NCBI GenBank assembly: GCA_009746045.1
Contig: RPFO01000026.1
Location: 358,501-422,500 of the forward strand
Direction: 5' to 3'
DNA: 64,000 bases
DNA from: Mesostigma viride
Lineage: Eukaryota; Streptophyta; Mesostigmatophyceae; Mesostigmatales; Mesostigmataceae
A program made the translations under genes and the position numbers. The notes beneath the pieces were generated by a model. The model did no database searches, had not been told where the DNA came from, and saw only the letters and a list, made by a program, of their open reading frames with translations. This document shows, one piece after another, positions 44,218 through 55,200 of the stretch. The stretch's first letter is position 1. Every line of letters begins with the position of its first letter.

Positions 44218-44227
44218 ATCTCAGCAG

Positions 44228-46300
44228 GGAGTTACTCCCTGCATTGAATTGAATTGAATTGTGACATAACTCCGTTGGGAGTATATGTAGCACATAGCCG
44301 GCCTTGAGAGGGGGCATATGGCCTATCCTACATCCTACCGCTCCTTGATATATGGCCTATCATATACATCCTAAGCTACTTCCTGCAAAGGTGGGGATGT
44401 AAACAACACTTGCTCTAGGTGCACCAAGGCACCTGCATGCACCCTCATGATGTATCGCGCTATGCCCAGTTAAGGGGGAGCGTGGCATGTGGGGGAAGAT
44501 CATCATGGCTATACAAGAGCTATGGCATGGCGTCTCAGCAGAGAGTTACTCCCTGCATGGGCACAACATAACTAAATCAAAGCTAGGCATCTGCATGGAG
44601 GGTGGCTCATCATAGGCACACATGTACATGATTAAATAAAGCGCGTGGCTTAGCTGCATGGGATAGTGCCTCTAGGAGGCGTACATGTACATGGCCACGG
44701 TCTATCTATTCTACACTACTACTGCTGTATTCCCCTAAGCTGGGGCGTCTGGAGTCGCTGGGGCCGCGGGGGTCGCCTGCCAGGGCTTGTGGCCGACGTA
44801 GATGGCCGCCCCCTTCCAGTACACCGGCTGCCCCGCCTTGGTCTGCCCGGAGCTGGAGGTAGGTCGGCCATAGCTCCCGTCGCTGTTGTTGCTGCGCCAG
44901 GGTCAAGTCGTCATCAAGGGTGAAGAGAGTCTTCTCGAGCCGCTTGCGGCGTCTGAGAAAAGAAATCTTGTCCGCCGGGGTCTTAAAGGTGAGAAGGAGC
45001 GGGGGCGCCCCTGCCTTACCCCGCGCGCGGGGAATGCGGTGGGCGACCAGCTCGATCTCACCAGTAAGGCCCATGCGATCAAGGATTTCTCTCTCAAAAG
45101 CACGCGCAAGCTTCTCGGAATTCTCACCTTCCTCCATGTCGGAGTTCCTGATAATGACGTTGAGGCTGCGCTTGGCGAGCTCGGCCTCCTCGCGGAGGTC
45201 AAGGGTCTGCCGTTGGAGCTGGGCTGCGACGGCGGAGGTGGTGGAGGTGGTGTGTTGCTTAAGCATGTCCGCCCAGGTGGTGATGGGAGGAGCATCGCCG
45301 GCCAGGCCAGCCGGGGCTGGCTTGGCGGCAATGTCCTTCACCGCCTGGGCGGTGAGGCCTGCGGTGTTCTGCAGAACCTCGATAGCGATGGCGTTGTCCT
45401 TAAGACGCTGGTCGATGTCGCGGAGCTGGGCGGTGATGGAGTCGGTGGAGGCGGAGGGGGGGGGGGGGGGGAGGCGAGGAGGGCGGCGGTGGCGGTGGGG
45501 ATGGTGGGGAGCTCAGCGGCCAGCCAGCCTGCCGCCAATTGCCGCCACATGGATCTGCAGCAATGGGCCTCACGTGCTGTGAGAGGGCGGCGTGGAGGTG
45601 GTGGACGAAGGTGGATTCGGTAATGGGGGCGGGGTGCAGAAGGTGACCCTCGGCCGAGCGCTTAGTAGTGAGGGTAAAGAGAGCTGCGAGCTGAAGACGG
45701 GGGCGAGACCAGCCGGCCAGGTTGGTCGACGAGTCTGATACGCGGTGGGAATACCGGCCGTCAGCTCCGTTGCGGAAAAACTGGGTGTTGAGATGGAGTT
45801 GCTGGCACAGGGCCAGCAGTGAGGCGTGTGACCCGTAAAACACGAGCTCCAGTATCTTGATGGGTGGCATGTCGAAAAAGGCAGGCCTGTTGGCGTCGAA
45901 GGTGGTAAAGAGCCTGCCCGACGTCAAAATCACGCTCAGACCAGCCAGATTCGCCTGGGCGACTGCGCTTTGGGTCAGGCGATGCAGAGGGCGAGGAGAG
46001 CCCGGGAGGGTTCTGGGCGACCACCAGTGCGCGACTAGTGGCACCACTGCCTTCCGGCCCTGATGGCGAAGCTGCAGCCGGAGCTGCAGACGTATTTTCA
46101 TTGCCGAGCGCAGCCGTCAGGCTGCGTTGCGTCAATGGGCGTTTTCTCATCGTGTGATTGTGTAATAGCGTCGGAAAATTGTATCAGCATGTGCGTCTTA
46201 GAAAGACGAAGCGGTTGTGATATTCACGACTAAATTCGGTGCTCAAACGTGAAAGTTATGAGCTCCGCCGTCAGCCATGGCTACCTCGTGGCTCGTGGCT
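44228..46300 (-). mobile_element. ORF1-only retroposon, near-complete copy
   Basis: The minus-strand element has a 5' UTR (about 46300-46151), ORF1 in two frame-shifted parts (46150-45761 and 45341-44706, with relics between) and a 3' UTR. The N-terminus reads MRKRPLTQRSLTAALGNENT and is followed by a Pro/Ser-rich part. The C-terminal part has SLNVIIRNSDMEEGENSEK, LARAFEREILDRMGL, ELVAHRIPRARG and DKISFLRRRKRLEKTLF, which resembles the RRM and C-terminal domain of L1-type ORF1 proteins that bind retrotransposon RNA. The 3' UTR includes the palindrome GCAGGGAGT-ACTCCCTGC-type hairpin, a terminal ACTCCCAACGGAGT hairpin (about 44268-44281) and a short (AATTC)n tail (about 44245-44260). No RT follows ORF1 before the tail. 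Confidence 0.75.
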
Positions 46301-46313
46301 GTACCTCGTACGG

Positions 46314-46592
46314 TGTACTCCCTGCATGGGCACGGCATAATTAAATAAAGCTAGGCATCATCTGGAGGGTGGCTCATCATAGGCACACATGTCACATGAC
46401 TAAAAAGGCTAGGCCTCAGCTGGTATAGTGCCTAGCTGTAGTAGGCGGGCATGTACAAGGCCACTGTCTAACTATTCTACACTACTGCTACTGTATTCCC
46501 CTAGGCTGGGGCTTCTCAGGGTCGCTGGGGCCGCGGTGGTCGAGGGGGTCGCGTGCCAGGGCTTGTGGCCGACGTAGTAGATGGCCGCCCCC
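46314..46592 (-). mobile_element. ORF1 retroposon, 3' fragment
   Basis: This 280 bp fragment matches 44547-44820, beginning with ACTCCCTGCATGGGCAC and including AAATAAAGCTAGGCAT, GGTGGCTCATCATAGGCACA and the ORF1 C-terminal coding edge. It is 5'-truncated and lies head-on against the unit at 46593-46840. Confidence 0.7.
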
Positions 46593-46840
46593 TTTTGTAT
46601 AGCCAGTGTTGATCTTCCCTCGATCCCCATGACAGGCTCCCCCTTAGCTGGGCATAGCTTGATAGATCATGGGGGTGCAGCTAGGTGCCCTGGTGCACCT
46701 CGAGCAAGTGTCGTTTACATTCCCACCCTTGCAGGAAGTAGCTTAAAGAATGTATTAAAAGCCATACGCCCCTTCTCTGGGATATGTGCTACACTTACTC
46801 CCAACGGAGTTATGTTCCTGATTAATTAATTAATTAATTG
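46593..46840 (+). mobile_element. Short element or 3' UTR unit with (TTAA)n tail
   Basis: Plus-strand unit starting TTGTATAGCC and ending GGGATATGTGCTACA, ACTCCCAACGGAGT and TTAATTAATTAATTAATT. It is homologous to 42047-42290 and 44255-44533 and, over its 3' part, to 6970-7191. The sequence after its tail (GGTGACG) resembles that after a second tail at 46950-46966 (GGTGACC). Confidence 0.7.
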
Positions 46841-49229
46841 GTGACGTGCTGTGTATATAGGTCTCGCTGTTTATTGTTAATCCTATAGGGTTGAAGGTTC
46901 CTTTACTCTGTATTGGCACCCACGTGACACAGTCACGTGCTTATATTAATTAATTAATTAATTGGTGACCGTTTGTCGCCAAATTCAAGTGAATTGTGAT
47001 GGAAAAATCAGCCATTCCGGCGTACTCAGGCAATCGACGGACGAATCCCAGATACAGTACGCGCGAAGCGCCAAGTGAGCGGCCGCTTCAGCGGCCTCCT
47101 CTCAGTCCGGAGCGCAGCGAAGGAGCACGTACTACGATTCCTCTCCGGAGCGCTGCGAAGGAGCACGTTCCTACTAGGAAAGAGGGACGGAAGGATTTCA
47201 GGCGACGGGCGACAGATAAACGGGCAAATACCAAGCAACGCAGCATCGGGCAATTTCAGCGAAAGACGGAAGGAATTTCAGCGGCGACGGGCGGCGGGCC
47301 ACTCTAAGCCACGGGCAACTAGCCATGGGCAATTTCAGCAAGTGACAAAAGGAATGACGGGCGACGGGCCACTACTACCCAACAAGCCAGTAGCCACGGC
47401 CAACGGGCAAATAGGCACGGGCAAAAAATTTCAGCAACGGAGGGACGAAATTAAGGAATTTCAACGTACGGGCCACAACTCGCACTAGCCAGTAGCCACC
47501 GGGCCACTAACTGGTCAGTACCGGGCCACGGGCTTCGCAATGGGCCACGGGCAGTGGGCCACGGGAATTTCGATTCTGCAGTCGGCACAGCCGGACTTGA
47601 ATAGGATTCTCCCGCAGTAGGTATAGTGGCTGATTGTCTCCTTGATAGTGGCGAGTCCAAAATAGTTGGGGGCTTGGTCCCCGCCGGGTCTACTTGTCTT
47701 GTTAATCGGTATAAAATTGGCTTTTGGTTCTCAATTCTCAAATTCTCAGAGGGCGGGGGCTGAGATTAATTAAGAGGTACCTTGGAATGAAACAAGAGTC
47801 GTGCCTCTAGATATAGTTTTGGAGGCGATCGAGTTTCTACTGGCGTTAATTTGTAGTACTGTACGACAACAGGTCAAGGGTGACGGAAAGTACGGAAGCC
47901 CTGGCCGGCTGAAAACTTGGATAGGAGCGGCGCTCTGTGTACTTTGCATCAATTGGACGTTTCTACATGGGTCGCGTTGTGGGAGTTATAACGCCCGGAC
48001 GATGTAGGATCTGTGTGATCGAAAACTAAAATCGCGGACGGAAGTGTCAGAGATTGCTGGAAAAGGGCGTCGCACCGCGACTGATTGGTAATGCAGTACG
48101 ACGGTGTTGAACGGATCGAATTTCCGGTCAGCGATGAATCTCACGTTGTACTTGATGTTCAGTGTCCTGGCCCTCGGCCGTTTCCAAATCTCTGCTGCTC
48201 ATATGCGGCGTGGGCACTGGGCAACAACAACAACAACAATTAACACGTTGTACTTGAGTGTGGACATCAAGGAGCCGTTGCGTCGCGCTGTGCTGAGGCG
48301 AACCGTTATTCTCCGCCGTCGGATGGCACCATCAATGAGCGTTGATGGTCGTCGATGAACCCAACGCAAGCCATGTACAAAAAGAAGTACGAATTGGCGC
48401 GGCGTGAAAATTTGGCAAGTTGCAGAACTTGTAGCCCGGCGACACTGCGTCAAGCAGTCCGCAGGTAGTCCGTAGGGCTCGCTAGGATTTGAGAATGTGA
48501 GAACGAGACTTGAGCCAATCAGTACAAACTACTAGTAGTTAATTGATTCACAACGTGCTTGTTCATCAATTAATGAATTAACTGCGAAAAAAACTCTTTG
48601 TGCAGGAGAGCGGTGCCGGAGAGTTGATCGGTTTATCGTCGAGGCAGTGATCGGTTTATGTCTGTACGGCTTGGCTCAGTAGCCGCTAGATATTACAGGG
48701 AAAGTAGTACTCATGGGCAAGGCGCCGTGCATGCCGCATCATCAGCTTGCCAGCGGACAAGCCACCGTCTTTTCCCCTTCACCGTCTGCTTTGTACAGAC
48801 AGCATGGGGTTGTCCTGAGAGCCTAGTAGGGCAGCAGCTTGCTCGCCTAATCAGCGACAGTTATTGCAGCTGAAAAATAAGAAAGGCCGCTAGAAACAAA
48901 AAAAGCACGGGGCCTTGGTGCATACCTGTCTTGCCAGATCATGTTCGTGAATACATAGAAAGAGGTTCCCTCCTGGGCCAGCCAGGGTAAAAAAAAGTCC
49001 CAGCTTCGGAGCCGCTGGAGTGGTTTACCTGTGCCTTGGCCCTTCGACAGGGACACACAACTAATAATTTAGACTTGAGAACAGAATCCTAAGGAGCGAG
49101 GAATGGCCTACCCACGGGGCTGCCCAAATGTGTTTACCCTGTCAGGGTGCGCCACCGCGCCACATGCACGGCACCTTGATAAACTAACAGGGCCGGGCAC
49201 CAGTTAACCCGATCCAAGGCGTCCCCATG
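46841..49229. other. Spacer without recognised gene
   Basis: Another (TTAA)n tail lies at about 46948-46966, preceded by TTCCTTTACTCTGTATTGGCACCC, which also occurs near 40960-40985. A 24 bp direct repeat, CCGGAGCGC(A/T)GCGAAGGAGC with flanking bases, is at about 47107 and 47145. Open frames at 46996-47488 and 47800-48010 have no familiar domain and I do not support them as genes. The right end should hold the 3' UTR of the LRR gene, whose stop codon is at 49230. Confidence 0.45.
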
Positions 49230-52200
49230 CTACGCGCGTGCCACCTTGACCTGCAGCCTCAAAAGCACCTCGGTCTCCTCTGCCTCCCGCCGCAGTGCCT
49301 CGTCCAGCAGCGAGATGTCGCTGCGATGCGCGCTTAGGAAGGACGAGGGGGCACCGCCACTGCCAGCACCTGTGGACAACGCCCCGCCCACGCTGCCGCC
49401 ACCCGACACGAGCGGGCCATGGGGCGCATGCGCCGCGTGCGTGTCCACTCCCCCTCCTCGTACCCCGCCTTTGCTGCTCGAGCCAGGCCCTTGGTTCCAG
49501 ACGGGTCGCTGGGGCGCGCTCGCCGGGCGGTCGGCCCGCTTGCGGCTGCCCCCCGGCCCATCGTGGCCCGCGGCGTGCGCGTCCTTGCTCTGCTGGCGGC
49601 CGTGAGCCTCCGGGGGCGACCCAATTGTCCCCTTGGCGCGCTTGGGCTTTTGGCTGCTGGCCTCTGTTTTACGCATGCCCGACCCGCCGTCCACATCAGG
49701 CTTGCGAGACTTTGTGCCGGAGATGGGCGTGGACTGCGCGCGATGGGCGCCCCCCCGTGCCACAACCGCAGGAGATCCGTTCTTCTCACCAGTGTTCCGT
49801 GCCGCCCGGCCGCCCCTGCCGCGACCAGCCGCAGCTTTCCTGGTGGAGTGGTGGCCGGACGACGACAACCCCGCGTCGCCCCCCCCGCTGTGGGGCGCGT
49901 CGGCACTTGCTGCCAACAGGGCCAACACGGGGTCGTCCAGCCCCCGTGGGTCGCCATAAGGGTCATCAAACGCGGACAGTGCGCGAAGGATGCGTCGCTT
50001 GCGCTCGGCCGCCTCTTCTAATACTTGCCGCTGCTCCCACGTGAGAGCACGACCGGGGAGAACGGACGCCCAACCGGTGGGCGCAGGGACCAGCCGCTGG
50101 TTTGCCCCTTGCTGCGACGCGTCGGCCCCCTCGAGCCCTGACCCGGCAACCCCCAGCATGGCGTTACTACCGCCGCCACCAGCGTGCCCGACGTGGTTCG
50201 ATGCGAGCAAGCCCCGCCCCTCGTCGCCCCCCCCCCTGCTGGCATTCGCGTGGCCTTGAGCAGCTCCGGGGAGATGTTGGCCCACACGCCCGCCGCCTCC
50301 ATCCCTCGCTCCAACATCTCCTTGCCCATCCCTTGGTCCGACATCCCGGTGGACCGGTCACGGGCCACTAAGGAGAGCGAATGGGCATCTGCGCCGCCCC
50401 CCTGGGAAAGCATCCAGCCTCCCTGCAAATCCGCCGATCCCCCGCCCGCCCCCGCGTGCCCTCCCCGCCCATCCTCCCACTTATCGAGCGCTGCCGGCTC
50501 ATCCCCGCTCACATGCCGGCCTCCCCCACGTCTACCGCCCCCCGCACCGCCGGCCACAGCAGGCGCCGATGATGCCGTGTCGGCGTCAGCCCCAGGAGCC
50601 CCTGCAACCTTATCCAACGCATCAAGGAACGAAGACGACGAATAGCTCGTCTCGAAATCATCCCCAGCCGAGTCCCCCCGCCCCGCCGCGCGGACTTCAC
50701 CGTCGTCTCCTGGCGCCTCCCCTCGCAGGGAAGCAGCAGGAACGACTCCCCCCCCCCATGCCCCCCCCTCCAGCCCCCCGACCCCCCTGCTATCCGCATC
50801 GCCCCCCACGCCATCGAGGTACCTGGTCCCATGAATGCTTCGTTTCCCCGTCGACGCGTCCCACGCGGCCACGGAACTGGCGGACCCATCCACGGGGGAC
50901 GCTGGCGGCGACTCCACCTCCTGCATGAACCGGGCACGCTCCGCTGAGTCCCGGATCATGCTCAGCGCGTACTGGCCAGGGACGTAGCCGCCGGACCTGC
51001 CAGGGGGCATCGCCACCGATTGCCGCGGGAGGTCCAATTCGGCGCCCTCGCCGCCTCGGTCGGCCCCAACCCCGGCACCGACCCGTCCGTCCAAGCCACG
51101 GCCGCGCAGGCCTGGCACCGCGCCACCGTCGCCATAATCCTCCTCGTCCTCCTCCTCCCTCTCGGCGTTGCTGCCCTCCCGACCCCACTTGTCCCCGACC
51201 TCCAGCAGGTCCCGCGCCGCCGAGATACTGCTGGCACCCGCGCTCACACTGGCGTCCCCACGGCCCCGACTACCACCCTCGCTGCCGCCGTCGCCTGCAC
51301 GTGTGCCGCCCCGGGCGCCACCATTCCATTCGTCACCCCGACCACCTCCATACCCATCCTCCTCAACGCCATCGCCCTCCCCGGTATCGCCCCGCACGCC
51401 ATTCCCGTGATCTTCCCTCTTCATCTTCGCGCCCTCCGGACCGCCCTCGCCCTCGCCTCCGCCCCCGCCCTCGTCCCACTGCAGCGCGCCGCGGTCCACA
51501 AACCGGCTGTGGCGGTAGCCAGGCCCCCACGCATGGCGCGCCGCAGGGTGCCGCCCGCGCGCCGCCTTGCGGGCTCCCACCGTGTGCCGTGCCAGCCCAC
51601 GCCCCTTCTCGTCGCAGTCGCTGTTAGTCGCGGGGTCCTCTGCGAACAGGAGCGCTGCGACCGAGGGCGGGGGGACCATGTCCTTGGACTCGACGCTGGC
51701 AGACGTCACCCCTTGCCCTGGCCCCGCCGCCACCCCCTGCGGGGCCTTGGTTGTAAACCCAGCGAGGCGCTCGTTCCCGGACAGCCCCGCGTTGGCACCC
51801 CCCACGCCGCCGCTGCTGCCGTTGCCCCCGCGGGCCTCACCCTCCGTGTTGCCCTCCCACGCCTCAGGCGCGCTCGAGGCCGGCAGGGAGGAGAGCGAGC
51901 GGGAGCGGGCATGGCGTACGATGGGGGAGGACAGGTCTGCAGGTGTGCGGGCCATCGCGGTGCCACGTCGTGAGATCGGCCGATCCGGTGTCGCGGGCGG
52001 CGTGGGCGAGAATGGGCGTGGCGGGTGCGCGCCGCCTGTCGACCCGGGAGTGCCCGCGCCCTCTGGGACCGCCCCAGCAAGGGCCGTGGGCGCGAACCCG
52101 GCCACCTGGGACAGTGCCGGGAGGGGCGCCATGCCCTGGCGGGACTGGGGCCGCATAAAACCCGGCGCGGGCACGGGGGCGGGCGCGGGCGGAGGCCCTG

Positions 52201-55200
52201 CTCCAGGCGGCAGGTCAGCTAGCGGGGACATACCCAATGGCAAGTGACCCGTGGCCGCGACGCCGTTGGCCAGCACTGGGGCGATCTCGTACGCGGACAA
52301 GGGCGTGTAGGGCCCCCCGTCATCCTCAGGGACCGCCCCCCTCTCGCCCACCTTCACGGTGGGGAAGGGGACCGGTTTCGGGGTGGCATCGGAGGGGGTG
52401 ACCTTGGTGACGGGCCGCAGCGCTGAGTTGCGGCGCTTGGGGGAATGCTCGCCGTCGCTCAGCGGGCCGTGGTCGCTGGGTGAGGGGGGGGGCGGCCGCT
52501 CACTCGTGCGTGGGGCACCGGCCGCGGTCTCCAGCCACAGCTTGGGCAGGTCGTTGGGTGAGCAGCAGATGACCTCGCACACTTGGGTCACTGGCGACTC
52601 GGTAGGCGTGGCAGAAGTGCCCTCGTTTGCACCCGAAGTGGACGACTCATCGGTCGCTTGGCCGGCGGAGTGGGAATTGGATGTGGGCGGGTGGCTGGCC
52701 TGGGTGCTTGTGCTGGGCTGGGGGCGCATGCGGATGGGTTGCGAGTACCTGAGCGTGGGGAATCCATCGGTCAGCAGTCGGGAGGATATCGTACCGTATT
52801 ATGGCCATTTGTGAGGAACCGCGGCAATGGTCACGAGCATGCATATTATTATTTTTATATACCATTAATTTTTTGGGTGAAATGTTCCATGATTCCTGAG
52901 GGGTGCACCGATGGAGGGAAGGGCAGCCGAGCATGTACTCGCCGCATAATGAACGAAGTTGCCTAAGGCAGAATACCAGCTCTGTTGGGTCACGAGCAAT
53001 TAGTGTCTACTAGAAGTGCCTTCTAGTAAATGAATGTCTACAATAAGTGTCTTCTAGTAAACGCCTTCAAGTATGTGGTAGAGGCCACATGTGTACGAAG
53101 GAGGTGGTTGGGTACATGCAGCATTCGATTGGATTGAAACGCTTCCTTGTGGCATGGACATTACAAACAAGCACGCGCACATGGTAGACAAGGAGATGGG
53201 GCCAGGCATGCTTGTCCGCACCCACAGACACGACGTGTACAAAGGCATGAGCAATGCTCAGGACGCCTGCCACGACGGCCACGCGAGGCACCGTCCTCAA
53301 ACCACCCCTGCGCCATCCACTAGCGCTCCACCCATCTGGCTATCTCACGGCTGTCCAAGGCCCCAAGGCTGGCCCCGAGGCTGGCCACAGGAAGCAGTGG
53401 CCGTGCCCAGGCTACCGAGGCCATCAAATGAGGTCCATTCCAGCGACCCGTAAAGCATGCTACCAGCTGAAGCGAGAAACAATGGCAGGTCGATGAATGA
53501 TGGAGAGATAGCACATCAGTCACCTCCCACAGATCCTGTTCGCCTACCTATATTTAGTTTACAGCACCTCAGCCCAGTGGGCGCCCCCCCCAGAGTTGCT
53601 ACGGTAACGCGAGTAACAATTACGGTGGCAGCTCCGATTACAAAAGGAAGGTACCCCCACCATCGATTACCAAAGGAAGGTGGCAACTCCGATTACCAAA
53701 GGAAGGTACCCCAACCATCGATTACCAAAGGAAGGTACCCCAACCATCGATTACCAAAGGAAGGTACCCCAACCATCGATTACCAAAGGAAGGTACCCCA
53801 ACCATCGATTACCAAAGGAAGGTACCCCAACCATCGATTACCAAATGAAAAGCAGGTTGGAAGAACCACTCACTCGCGCCGGTGTAGCGTCTGGCCATCC
53901 AGCATGGGTAGGCCTGGCAGCAGGTGCAGGCAGGTGCCGCGGTAGTGTGGCTTGGAGGCGACCGGGTTGTCGGCGAGCCGCAGGTGCTTGAGCGCAAGCA
54001 GGAAAGAGAGCGCGCGAAGGTCCTGCTCGCGCGCCAGCACGTTGGACCGTGCGTCCACATAGGTGAGCGCGTGCAGCTCTTCGAGGCCGTCCAGCCGCTT
54101 GAGCCTGTTGTCGCACGCCTTGAGCGTCTGTGGGTAGTGGTACGCATGAACGCCATGCACACAAGAGTATGGAGGGAGTGATTAATGAATCAGCACGTAG
54201 ACTGGGCCATGTGGGTGCCAATAAAGGCTTTGACCCCTGCACATTATGAGAGAGGGGAACAAGAGAAGGACGGATTGAGGGGGTGGATGGACAGATTGAG
54301 GGGGTGGTTGGAGAGGCAGCGCCACAAATCAATTGGGTCGATCAGTCCAGTCCATGGATCCATAAAGAAAATGTTCCGTTGTTCCATCTTGCAATCAGCA
54401 CATATACCAAGGGGTTAGGGGGTGAAGGGGTTCATGGGCAAGCTACCCGGCGACATTTCCAGGAAGACCAATCTCCTCAGATAATGATTAACTATCTTTT
54501 CATTGCATAGAGGCCAGGACCATCCACCCGCGCCAGGATATGCGTGGGCCCCGGTCAACCCACTGGGTATCATCAAATGTAGGCATCCGCCGTCCATACC
54601 ATTCCACGCCAGATTGGGGTAGTGGGCCGGACCGACCAGCGCTTCCAACAAGGAGACCGCTTCTGCACAGCCCAAGGCGCACGGCCCAGCCTGCACCTTC
54701 AGAGACCAACCATAGGGGGCCACCAAACCAATGCAAACCACCAAGAGAGCTTTTTGTCTTTCTCTAGGCTTCTCCTGCCCCGCCTGCCCCCATCCTCTCC
54801 CCCCCCCCCACCGCCGTTTCTTTTTCCCCTGATTGTCTTCCCCCGGACACCGGCTTGCCCCCCTTTCCCTAAGGAATCAAGACAGTAACGGGGATGCTGC
54901 TCTATGACGGGGCATCCGGCGTCTGCCCACCTGCAGGCTGAAGAGGGACGCGATGCTGAGCAGCGACGAGAGCTTGTTACGGCTCACATCCAGCTCCACC
55001 AGGCACTGGTGGTGGTGGTGATGTGTGTGTGTGTGGGGGGGGGGGGCAATCGGATATAAACGACCAAACGGTGCAGGGAGGGGAGGTTGTGTGAGTGAAC
55101 GGGGGACGGGAGTTACTATGATTGGTAGTTCAAAGTGGGAGTTGGAAAAGGATGGGGGGTGGGTCGCTGTGATTGGTAGTTCAAGGGCAGGGAGCGAGAA

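Noticed and set aside
49230-50285. Independent 351-residue gene
   Set aside because: It continues the low-complexity last exon of the LRR gene across a homopolymer.
53636-53848. CRISPR-like array
   Set aside because: The 29 bp units are directly adjacent with no unique spacers, and the context is a eukaryotic intron.
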